Shown here piece by piece: positions 1 through 5,807 of a DNA stretch of 5,808 nt (within the stretch, counting starts at the first letter, position 1; each line of letters opens with the position of its first letter). Below the pieces are notes generated by a model. The model saw only the letters and a list, made by a program, of their open reading frames with translations, was not told the origin of the DNA and searched no databases. The DNA comes from an uncultured Lachnospiraceae bacterium (GTDB taxonomy: Bacteria > Bacillota > Clostridia > Lachnospirales > Lachnospiraceae), in the NCBI GenBank assembly GCA_934359535.1, contig CAKRLN010000146.1, forward strand, positions 1 through 5,808, written 5' to 3'. A program made the position numbers and the translations under genes.

Positions 1-336
1 GCCGGAAGCAGTGCAGAGGATATTGCAGAGAGTGCAGAACTGATCCATACAGCAGTCGACACCTTTGATACGATCTTTCAGAATATCCAGGATACAAGCA
101 GTCTGATTGACAATGTTGTAAATAAGATTAATGAGGTAGACGAGGTCGCTACAACGGTGGCAGCAATTTCAGAGGAACAGGCGGCAAGCTCGGATGAGAT
201 TCTTGCTACATCGGAATCCATGATGGAACAGGCAAAGAATATTTCGAAGAACAGTGGTCAGGTGGAAGCGGAGGCAGAGCACGTTGCATCATCCGCAGAC
301 CAGCTTGAAAATCAGGTAAAACAGTTCCAGATTTAA
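1..336 (+). CDS. Methyl-accepting chemotaxis protein, C-terminal fragment (5' end outside window)
   Basis: This is the last 111 codons of a chemoreceptor; the start lies upstream of the window. The protein would be membrane bound and signal through CheW/CheA to the flagellar motor. The visible part is an uninterrupted alpha-helical stretch rich in Ala, Ser, Glu and Gln, as expected for the descending arm of the cytoplasmic coiled-coil hairpin. Fragment residues 54-63 ([10 protein letters not shown]) match the methylation-site consensus [AST][AST]xx[EQ][EQ]xx[AST][AST], with E58/E59 as the likely modified pair. The sequence [12 protein letters not shown] is very typical of Gram-positive receptors. 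The protein ends in QVKQFQI with no C-terminal CheR/CheB docking pentapeptide. Its stop codon shares a base with the AGGAGG of the next gene, so the two are almost certainly co-transcribed. The sensor domain, and so the ligand, cannot be seen. Confidence 0.93.
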   Translation, partial: AGSSAEDIAESAELIHTAVDTFDTIFQNIQDTSSLIDNVVNKINEVDEVATTVAAISEEQAASSDEILATSESMMEQAKNISKNSGQVEAEAEHVASSADQLENQVKQFQI

Positions 337-347
337 GGAGGAAAACG

Positions 348-1328
348 ATGAAAAAGATAGTTAGTTTGGTGTTGTGTCTGGTTCTTGCAGCAGGATGTGT
401 CAGTGGATGCGCAGCAAGCACAAAGACCGGAAAAAGTACTGGAAGCAAAGGACAGGTCAAAATGCTTCTTACGATTGGTAATTCCGATACCTTTCGTGAG
501 ATGCTTGTGGAGCAGGCGAAAAAGACCGCAGAGGAATGTGGGGCACAGCTTGACATAGAGAATGCAGATGGTTCCATTGAGTCACAGGCGGAGCATATCA
601 AAAAGGCAGTTTCTGATGGCGATGATGTAATTCTTTGCAATGCGGTAGAGGCGGATACTGCATTGGAGCTAGAGGCACTTGCAGGAGATATCCCGATTGT
701 ATTTTTTAATACCTGCCCGGATGAAAGCCGGCTGGAAAAAGACAAATATATGTATGTTGGATCTGACGAGCATTATGCAGGGCAGTATCAGGCAGAATAT
801 CTGTTAGATCAGATGGCATCTGCAAATGAGCTTAACGTAGCGCTGATCAAGGGAGCAGACAGCCATTCGGCAACAAAGGGAAGAACAAAAGCGGTAAAGG
901 AGACCTTGAATGCTTCTGGAAAGACGGTCAATTATGTATTTGAGGATCATGCAGACTGGGATGAGAGCAGGGCGGAGGAGCTTTTTGATTTGTTTTTAAA
1001 GACAGGGCAGAAGTGTGATGCCGTTATCTGCAACAATGATTCGATGGCACTTGGGGTCATTGCCTCCTGCCAGAAGGCAGGAAGAAGTGATATTAAAATT
1101 CTTGGAATCGATGCGACAGAAGAGGGCTGTCAGGCAATTGAAGCAGGGAAAATGGATTTTACGGTTTACCAGTCCGCAACAGGACAGGGAGAGAAAATTG
1201 TGCAGACCGGAATAGCACTTGGAACCGGAGCTTCTACATCATCTGTGGAAGGTGTGTCAGACGATGGAAAATATGTGTGGGTTCCTTTTGAAAAGGTTGA
1301 CGCGCAGAACGTGAAAGATTATGAATAA
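348..1328 (+). CDS. Sugar-type ABC substrate-binding lipoprotein (RbsB/MglB-like, Peripla_BP_4)
   Basis: This 326-residue protein would capture a small sugar or related ligand outside the cell and hand it to an ABC permease or a chemoreceptor. The N-terminus is a lipoprotein signal: two lysines, a hydrophobic stretch (4-15), then VSGC with Cys21 as the best lipidation site (Cys17 in LAAGC is the alternative). A Ser/Thr/Gly/Lys linker follows to about residue 35. The mature part has the two-lobed type I binding fold: first strand near 37-44, [10 protein letters not shown] at 136-145, NNDSMALG at 229-236 and GIDAT at 253-257, the last two being hallmarks of the ribose/galactose group. Length is normal. 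The ATG at 348 is set by AGGAGG at 336-341, six bases upstream. No permease or ATPase gene lies in the window, and the immediate upstream partner is a chemoreceptor, so a role as ligand-presenting protein for chemotaxis is plausible. The ligand is not predictable from sequence. Confidence 0.9.
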   Translation: MKKIVSLVLCLVLAAGCVSGCAASTKTGKSTGSKGQVKMLLTIGNSDTFREMLVEQAKKTAEECGAQLDIENADGSIESQAEHIKKAVSDGDDVILCNAVEADTALELEALAGDIPIVFFNTCPDESRLEKDKYMYVGSDEHYAGQYQAEYLLDQMASANELNVALIKGADSHSATKGRTKAVKETLNASGKTVNYVFEDHADWDESRAEELFDLFLKTGQKCDAVICNNDSMALGVIASCQKAGRSDIKILGIDATEEGCQAIEAGKMDFTVYQSATGQGEKIVQTGIALGTGASTSSVEGVSDDGKYVWVPFEKVDAQNVKDYE

Positions 1329-1375
1329 ACGTTTTTGAAAACAATAACGGACAGCTCGTAGAATCAGGGCTGTAA

Positions 1376-2929
1376 ATGGCGGAAGGAACTGGAAACGTGA
1401 AAACAAAAACAAGGACAGAATATTCAATCAGGAATACGACCGTTTCATTGGTGGCGCAGAGTGCTGCGATACTGATGGGTTTTTTTACAAGGGTTGTCTT
1501 TACAAGGACGCTCAGTGAAGGATACGTCGGGATCAATGGTCTCTTTACTGATATCCTGAATATTCTGTCCTTGTCTGAGCTTGGGGTAGGAACGGCGATC
1601 ACGTTTGCCTTATATGATCCGATTGCAAAGGGCGATATCGAAAAACAGCAGATACTGATGCGGATTTTTAAGAACCTATACCGGATCACGGCGGCAGTTG
1701 TGCTTGGAGTTGGGCTTATTCTGATTCCCTTTTTGGGTGTTTTTATGAAGGATCGTCCGGATGTTGATCATCTTGTTTTGATTTATCTGCTGTATCTGAT
1801 GAATTCCGTCGTGTCCTATCTGCTGATCTACAAGAAAACGCTAGTGGATGCACACCAGATGAATTATCTTACCGTGCTAAACCATAATGGGTTTCTGGTG
1901 CTGCAGGATATTTGCCAGATCGTGATTCTGCTTACGACGAAGAATTTTATCCTGTTTCTTGTAACAGCAGTCGGTTGTACCTTTGCTGCAAATCTTGTGA
2001 TGTCGCGGGAAGCAGACCGGCTTTTTCCTTATCTGAAGGAAAGCAGCAAAAAGAAGCTTCCGGAGGAGGAACGGTCACAGATCTTAAAAAACGTGAAGGC
2101 AATGTTAATGCATAAGATCGGGGATGTTGTAGTCAATAATACAGATAATCTTCTGATTTCTGGTTTTGTCGGAGTCGTCAGTGCCGGTGTGTATTCGAAC
2201 TATTATCTGATTATCGGGTCTGTGCGTCAGGTATTAAACCAGGCGATACAGGGAGTGGCAGCGAGTGTCGGAAATCTCGGCGCGACCGAGGATAAGGAGA
2301 GAATCCATCATATTTTCCGGGAGCTTTTTTTTATCGGGCAATGGATGTTTGGATGGGCGGGCATTTGTCTGCTTGAGCTTTTAAATCCATTTGTAATGCT
2401 TGCCTTTGGAAAAAATTATGTTTTTGACCGTAAGATCGTGTGGGTACTTTGCATCAATTTCTTTCTGGCAGGGATGAGGCGTGCTGTGCTTATTTTTAAG
2501 GAATCCCTGGGGCTGTTCTGGTATGACCGGTACAAGGCATTTATGGAAGCAGTGCTGAATCTTGGTGTCTCGATTGTGCTCGTGCAGAAGCTTGGCATAA
2601 CAGGTGTCTTCCTTGGAACGATTGTAAGCACCCTTCTTACCTCAGCATGGGTTGAGCCTTATATTCTTTATAAATACCGTTTTCGGCGGAGCCCGGCTGG
2701 CTTTTTCCTTGTGTATGCAGGAAATATGCTTGCAATGATGGTAATCTGGTGGTGTACCGACTGGCTTTGTGCAAGTGTTGTCCATACAGGCAGTCTTGTG
2801 GTTATGCTGCTTGTAAGGCTTGGTATCTGCCTGCTTGTGCCGAATGTCCTTCTTATCCTCTTATATGGGAAAACGGAAGAAGGTCAGGCATTTTTTGCAT
2901 TGATCCGCCGCATGGGAAAATGTGAGTAA
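1376..2929 (+). CDS. Polysaccharide (oligosaccharide) flippase, Wzx/MATE-type, COG2244-like
   Basis: An integral membrane protein of up to 517 residues, the normal length for the polysaccharide transporter branch of the MOP superfamily, with about 12-14 hydrophobic segments (clear ones near 104-124, 133-151, 190-208, 325-345, 352-370, 395-420, 443-463 and 472-497). Such proteins move undecaprenyl-phosphate-linked repeat units across the membrane. Features I associate with Lachnospiraceae flippases are a charged RTEYSIRN start, GINGLFTDILNILSLSELGVG at 52-72 (compared piecewise), NTDNLLISGFVGVVSAGVY at 255-273, and ASVGNLGATE at 296-305. Two starts are possible. ATG 1376 has only AGGG at 1366-1369. 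GTG 1397 has AGGA at 1384-1387 nine bases ahead and would give an N-terminus beginning MKTKTRTEYS, which resembles relatives better. A T8 run sits at 2325-2332. The final codons and stop lie inside a 35-bp repeat. The glycosyltransferase follows 57 bases later without a terminator. Confidence 0.9.
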   Translation: MAEGTGNVKTKTRTEYSIRNTTVSLVAQSAAILMGFFTRVVFTRTLSEGYVGINGLFTDILNILSLSELGVGTAITFALYDPIAKGDIEKQQILMRIFKNLYRITAAVVLGVGLILIPFLGVFMKDRPDVDHLVLIYLLYLMNSVVSYLLIYKKTLVDAHQMNYLTVLNHNGFLVLQDICQIVILLTTKNFILFLVTAVGCTFAANLVMSREADRLFPYLKESSKKKLPEEERSQILKNVKAMLMHKIGDVVVNNTDNLLISGFVGVVSAGVYSNYYLIIGSVRQVLNQAIQGVAASVGNLGATEDKERIHHIFRELFFIGQWMFGWAGICLLELLNPFVMLAFGKNYVFDRKIVWVLCINFFLAGMRRAVLIFKESLGLFWYDRYKAFMEAVLNLGVSIVLVQKLGITGVFLGTIVSTLLTSAWVEPYILYKYRFRRSPAGFFLVYAGNMLAMMVIWWCTDWLCASVVHTGSLVVMLLVRLGICLLVPNVLLILLYGKTEEGQAFFALIRRMGKCE

Positions 2930-2951
2930 AAGAGAGTTTCGCAAACGCCTA
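2917..2951 (+). repeat. 35-bp perfect inverted repeat, left copy (IR-L)
   Basis: All 35 bases match the reverse complement of 5726-5760. The copy begins in the last sense codons of the flippase (Lys-Cys-Glu-stop), and the match breaks off at both sides (G2916 outside; the bases from 2952 inside differ). It contains the small palindrome GTTTCGCAAAC at 2936-2946. A Shine-Dalgarno sequence and the glycosyltransferase start lie just inside. A 35-base identity by chance in 5.8 kb is not expected, and protein coding does not explain it, because only the first 13 bases are coding here. It could be a recombination site, or a relic of a duplication or inversion. Confidence 0.9.
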
Positions 2952-2986
2952 AAATAAAAATTAGGAGAAAAGGAGTCAGGAGCTCG

Positions 2987-4060
2987 ATGGGAATAGCCAG
3001 GAAACCGGTAAAAATATCCGTGATCATGCCCGTGTACAACGAAGAGTGCTATTTAAAAAAAGCCATTGAGAGCGTTTTAGCACAGAAATACACGGATTAT
3101 GAGCTTTTAATAGTAGAGAATGGCTCCTCGGACCAGAGCCTTTTGATCTGTAAGGAGTACGAAACAAAATATCCGTCTGTCCATGTGCTTAAGGAAGAAA
3201 AAAAGGGTGCCGGGGCGGCGAGAAACCGGGGCCTTTTCAATGCAGCCGGGGAATATATCTGCTTTGTGGATGCGGATGACCTGCTTTCGGATAATCAGGT
3301 ACTTCAGAAGCTGTTTTGGAAAATCGAAAAGACGGGCGCGGATATTGCAGTCGGCAATTATAAAAGATTATGGGATGGAAGGCTGCTTGCGGCTGCAGGA
3401 CATGAGGCATTTTCCGGGAAAGCGCCAGAGAGTGAGGAATTTCGTTTTTTGGGCTTCTTTTCGGTTGGGACATTATCCTATGTATGGGGAAAGTTATACC
3501 GCAGGACATTTCTTATGGAGCAGGGGCTACGGTTTCAAAATTATCCGTATGCGGAGGACAAGCTCTTTAATCTGAACTGTTATATGAGGCAGCCAAAGTA
3601 TGCATTTCTGGAAGATTTCGTATACATATACCGGAAAAATACGGCGTCCATTTCATTTCAATACAGACCCGATTCTGTCTCCTGCTGGTTTCAGATTGCA
3701 GAAGATACGGATGTACTTATAAAGGGGCAGCCAAAGTATGAGAATCTTCCGGCATATATTCTCTTTTTTGCTGTGTTTTTTGATGCAAAAATGGAGTATT
3801 CGAAAAAAGAACATTCGACGCGTGCCGTGCGTGGCATTCTATTGCAATATATGGATAAGCCCTTCGGGAAGAAGGCGTTTCATAAGCTCGCAAAGGGAAT
3901 ACATTTTAAGGAGCTTCACAGCTTAGCCTGGAGAAGCATGATGCGTCTTTTTTCGATTGGTATGGTCTGTCATTTTTATGGTATGCTTGCGTTTGGAATT
4001 AAGCTTCTTATTGACCTGCGCGTGGATGAGCGGTTGTCGGATACGGGGCTTAGGGATTAA
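2987..4060 (+). CDS. Family 2 (GT-A fold) glycosyltransferase
   Basis: This 357-residue enzyme should transfer a sugar from a nucleotide-sugar donor to a growing lipid-linked glycan on the inner face of the membrane. The GT2 domain fills residues 8 to about 220. It shows SVIMPVYNEE at 11-20, VENGSSD at 43-49 for nucleotide binding, GAGAARNRG at 74-82, the metal-binding DADD at 95-98 (the DxD motif), WGKLYRR at 167-173, and YAEDKLFN at 188-195 with the ED pair expected of the catalytic base region. A C-terminal helical tail with a hydrophobic stretch (about 321-343) probably holds it at the membrane. The start ATG has two possible Shine-Dalgarno sequences, AGGAG at 2971-2975 and at 2978-2982. 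The gene follows the flippase by 57 bases and is closed by a strong stem-loop starting one base after its stop. Donor and acceptor cannot be told from sequence. Confidence 0.92.
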   Translation: MGIARKPVKISVIMPVYNEECYLKKAIESVLAQKYTDYELLIVENGSSDQSLLICKEYETKYPSVHVLKEEKKGAGAARNRGLFNAAGEYICFVDADDLLSDNQVLQKLFWKIEKTGADIAVGNYKRLWDGRLLAAAGHEAFSGKAPESEEFRFLGFFSVGTLSYVWGKLYRRTFLMEQGLRFQNYPYAEDKLFNLNCYMRQPKYAFLEDFVYIYRKNTASISFQYRPDSVSCWFQIAEDTDVLIKGQPKYENLPAYILFFAVFFDAKMEYSKKEHSTRAVRGILLQYMDKPFGKKAFHKLAKGIHFKELHSLAWRSMMRLFSIGMVCHFYGMLAFGIKLLIDLRVDERLSDTGLRD

Positions 4061-4101
4061 AAAACTGCTATACAGACAATAAAAATCTGTATAGCAGTTT
4101 T
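4061..4101. terminator. Bidirectional intrinsic terminator between convergent genes
   Basis: A perfect 16-bp stem: arm AAAACTGCTATACAGA at 4061-4076, a 9-base loop at 4077-4085, and the complementary arm at 4086-4101 ending in TTTT. The A-rich foot and T-rich end work in both directions. It starts one base after the glycosyltransferase stop and lies 22 bases beyond the stop of the minus-strand small gene at 4123, so it separates two converging transcription units. Confidence 0.85.
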
Positions 4102-4122
4102 AACAACTCCGATTAGATAGAT

Positions 4123-4536
4123 TTAAGATGTATACCCAGCGTCTGTAACAGAAACAAGTGTTGCTTTTAAGGAAGAAGCCTCACCACTAACGGGTTGTAC
4201 AACAACGTTAAACATACCCTGATCTGCACCACTAGCATTCATAGATGAATTTCGAACGAAAGTTAACGTATCAGTTCCGTTACCAGATTGATAGAAGCCT
4301 TGTGCGTTTCCGTCAACAACATTTACAGGTGCGTTTAATTTTACAACGACAGTCTGGGCAGTATTGGAGTGTTCCTTTGTCTCATGTGTATAATATACAG
4401 CAAAACGGTATTTATTCCCCATTCCTCCCTCATAGGATTCATCAGCGATCCTACCAACCAGACAGCCGCTTGCGGTGTAAACACCTTCTGATAAATCATC
4501 GTTTACAATTAAAATCGGTTTTTCGTATTTTTTCAT
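4123..4536 (-). CDS. Small beta-rich protein of unknown function with conserved leader-like N-terminus
   Basis: A 137-residue protein, not assigned to a named family. It begins MKKYEKPILI and continues with SEGVYTASGC at 16-25. From memory, Lachnospiraceae genomes encode many small proteins with this KYxKP...EGVYxASG start followed by a varied domain; their role is unknown to me. There is no classical signal peptide and no long hydrophobic helix, although the N-terminus could be a leader cut near the Ser-Gly at 23-24. Residues 43-130 look like alternating beta strands (KYRFAVYYTHE, TAQTVVVKLNAPVNVV, GTDTLTFVRN, MFNVVVQPVSG), suggesting a small beta sandwich of the carbohydrate-binding kind. 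There is one cysteine, C25. ATG 4536 is supported by AAGGGGG at 4544-4550, and a consensus-like promoter lies 48-76 bases upstream. Base composition is more AT-rich than the neighbours. The gene reads towards the shared terminator at 4061-4101. Confidence 0.8.
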   Translation of the reverse strand: MKKYEKPILIVNDDLSEGVYTASGCLVGRIADESYEGGMGNKYRFAVYYTHETKEHSNTAQTVVVKLNAPVNVVDGNAQGFYQSGNGTDTLTFVRNSSMNASGADQGMFNVVVQPVSGEASSLKATLVSVTDAGYTS

Positions 4537-4583
4537 CAGAAATCCCCCTTTTTATATAAATTAATTGAAAAGTTCCTACCTAT

Positions 4584-4612
4584 AGTATAATTTTTCCATG
4601 TCAGTTATTCAA
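4584..4612 (-). promoter_or_regulatory. Sigma-A type promoter for the small gene
   Basis: Read on the minus strand, TTGAAT (-35, positions 4612-4607) is followed after exactly 17 bases by TATACT (-10, positions 4589-4584). Both boxes match the consensus in four or more positions and the surrounding DNA is very AT-rich. Transcription would start near 4577, giving a leader of about 40 bases before ATG 4536. This lets the small gene be expressed separately from the Stealth gene upstream of it. Confidence 0.65.
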
Positions 4613-4631
4613 TAGAGTTTTATTACTATTT

Positions 4632-4678
4632 AAAAAAATTATTTGAAAGTCTCACACGTAGGTGAATCATATTTCAAA
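4632..4678 (-). terminator. Candidate terminator after the Stealth gene
   Basis: Read on the minus strand, TTTGAAA (4678-4672) can pair with TTTCAAA (4648-4642). An inner TCAC/GTGA stem lies between them, with an internal bulge, and a run of seven T follows at 4638-4632. The structure overlaps the last codons and stop of the Stealth gene. The stem is AT-rich and imperfect, so this is a weak call. Confidence 0.35.
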
Positions 4679-5695
4679 GGAAGATTTTTCGGGAAGAATT
4701 GTTTCAAAGGCCTGCCTGATTTCATCCCGAACTGTTTCAAAAGCAATCGGATGATTGCTGTCATTGATACAAAGAACTGGCTTTTTCTGCCGGCGGATTG
4801 TTTCAAGCAGCTTTTCATTGTGATCAGATACATCGAAATAAGCAAGCGCTTTCTGTATGTTTGCTGGAACAAAGCTGCCGCTTAATTTCTGGTATTCCCG
4901 CAGCACGTACTGGCTGACATCTTCTTTCGAGCGGAAAGGGTGGGCGCAGACCGCATGGAGCAGCTTGGGTTCTAAGTGCCAGAGTGTTTCATAGGTCTCT
5001 TTTTTTAGTGGAGACGGACCGTGGGTTGTATAAAATCCAGTGAATCTCGGAAAAAGAAATTCCAGTGCATTATAACAAAAATATAGAGGCGGGTAGCCAA
5101 AATGAAAATATGCACCGGGCTGAGTGTGCATGTTTGTCCGCTTATCAAAATATTTTGCAAGAAGCATTGCATTATTTAAATAAATATAAGGCATGACTTC
5201 GTTATCAATGTTGGCAACATCCGGCTGGAGCGCCAGCATATCGACAGGTTTTCCATTCTGGAAGAACAATTCCTGTTTTACCGGTTTTAGGAGGAAGCAG
5301 TCATCATTAAAATAGAGAAAGCAATCCGACAGCCCCTCAATGCGGTGAAAATTCCATTCAATCGTATGGGAATTAAAGGTTGGAAGAAATTCCTCCGGGA
5401 TGTAATCGGCATGCGTTACGATATGTAATTTCGGATGATTCCGGTTTAACCAGGACGGAAGATGTCCCCAGGTGACAAAATGGATTTTCCGGATCCATGG
5501 CGCAAATTTTTCAATTCCACGGAACAGATATTCTAAATTATCCCAATCGCGGTAACGCTCCTCTCTGTCATCGGCAGAAGCTTCTCCATAAATGGAGGAA
5601 TAGCACTTTGCTTTTTCCAGCTGCCAGGCTTTATCATTTCCATCTACCCAGGCAATCACAAGATCAATATCGGATGTCTTTTTGGCATTTTTCAT
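4667..5695 (-). CDS. Stealth-family capsular polysaccharide phosphotransferase (hexose-1-phosphate transferase)
   Basis: This 342-residue protein belongs to the Stealth family, relatives of bacterial capsule sugar-phosphate transferases and of animal GlcNAc-1-phosphotransferase. They move a sugar-1-phosphate from a nucleotide sugar to another sugar, making phosphodiester-linked glycans. The conserved regions are visible in order: CR1 DIDLVIAWVDGND at 9-21; CR2 with RYRDWDNLEYLFRGIEKFAPWI (48-68, key residues R48, D50, E55), LPTFNSHTIE at 104-113 and YFNDD at 128-132; a CR3-like stretch HGPSPLKKETYETLW at 225-239; a CR4-like stretch around 254-273; and the C-terminal CINDSN (309-314) and PEKSSFE (335-341). 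Nothing key appears missing and length is normal. ATG 5695 is chosen because AGGAGG at 5702-5707 lies six bases ahead. The frame stays open to GTG 5755, but that extension would contain the ribosome binding site and half of a repeat. There is no export signal; it should act in the cytoplasm with the glycosyltransferase. Confidence 0.92.
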   Translation of the reverse strand: MKNAKKTSDIDLVIAWVDGNDKAWQLEKAKCYSSIYGEASADDREERYRDWDNLEYLFRGIEKFAPWIRKIHFVTWGHLPSWLNRNHPKLHIVTHADYIPEEFLPTFNSHTIEWNFHRIEGLSDCFLYFNDDCFLLKPVKQELFFQNGKPVDMLALQPDVANIDNEVMPYIYLNNAMLLAKYFDKRTNMHTQPGAYFHFGYPPLYFCYNALEFLFPRFTGFYTTHGPSPLKKETYETLWHLEPKLLHAVCAHPFRSKEDVSQYVLREYQKLSGSFVPANIQKALAYFDVSDHNEKLLETIRRQKKPVLCINDSNHPIAFETVRDEIRQAFETILPEKSSFEI

Positions 5696-5701
5696 GGGAT
5701 G

Positions 5702-5707
5702 CCTCCT
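5702..5707 (-). promoter_or_regulatory. Ribosome binding site fixing the Stealth start
   Basis: AGGAGG on the minus strand, within AAAAGGAGGC, six bases before ATG 5695. It is a full Shine-Dalgarno sequence and rules against the longer GTG start at 5755. Confidence 0.85.
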
Positions 5708-5725
5708 TTTCTTATTACCTATTAC

Positions 5726-5760
5726 TAGGCGTTTGCGAAACTCTCTTTTACTCACATTTT
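5726..5760 (-). repeat. 35-bp perfect inverted repeat, right copy (IR-R)
   Basis: The reverse complement of this stretch is identical over all 35 bases to 2917-2951. It is followed inwards, on the minus strand, by 18 bases and then the AGGAGG and ATG of the Stealth gene. Here it is probably not coding: it lies downstream of stops in two minus-strand frames and upstream of the gene's own RBS. The same GTTTCGCAAAC palindrome occurs at 5731-5741. The two copies enclose 2,774 bp (2952-5725). Confidence 0.9.
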
Positions 5761-5765
5761 ATTGT

Positions 5766-5807
5766 TCAAAGTGACAAAAATCTTCGAAGACACGCTTTCG
5801 CTACGTG
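5766..5807 (-). CDS. Possible C-terminal end of an upstream minus-strand gene
   Basis: Minus-strand reading from the right edge gives HVAKACLRRFLSL followed by TGA at 5768-5766. Another frame is also open to the edge and ends with TGA at 5754-5752. Either could be the tail of a gene that precedes the Stealth gene, but 13-18 codons are too few to tell, and this may equally be non-coding. No family can be named. Confidence 0.2.
   Translation of the reverse strand, partial: HVAKACLRRFLSL

Noticed and set aside
206..745. Long minus-strand open frame opposite the chemoreceptor and binding-protein genes.
   Set aside because: Low-complexity Ser/Ala/Pro-rich translation with no motifs, antisense to two clear genes; a shadow frame.
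1351..1373. ACAGC/GCTGT inverted repeat between the binding-protein and flippase genes as a terminator.
   Set aside because: Only a 5-bp stem with a 13-base loop and no T run; likely chance.
1234..1689. Minus-strand open frame opposite the start of the flippase.
   Set aside because: No recognisable domain, no ribosome binding site noted, and the plus-strand genes explain the sequence.
2325..2332. T8 run in the flippase as a slippage-type phase-variation tract.
   Set aside because: It is short, in frame as Leu-Phe-Phe, and similar A7/T7 runs occur elsewhere in these AT-rich genes; no evidence of variation.
4245..4559. Plus-strand open frame across the small gene.
   Set aside because: Antisense to the 137-residue gene, which has a clear promoter and ribosome binding site; its translation shows no family features.
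5696..5755. A 20-codon N-terminal extension of the Stealth gene from GTG 5755 (MSKREFRKRL...).
   Set aside because: It runs through the gene's own AGGAGG and half of the inverted repeat. In the left repeat copy the same reading frame ends after 11 codons, so the open frame is a by-product.
2917..5760. Inverted repeats as the ends of an insertion sequence or transposon.
   Set aside because: No transposase in the enclosed 2.8 kb, the genes inside are glycan-related, and no target-site duplication is apparent outside the repeats (the flanking bases differ).
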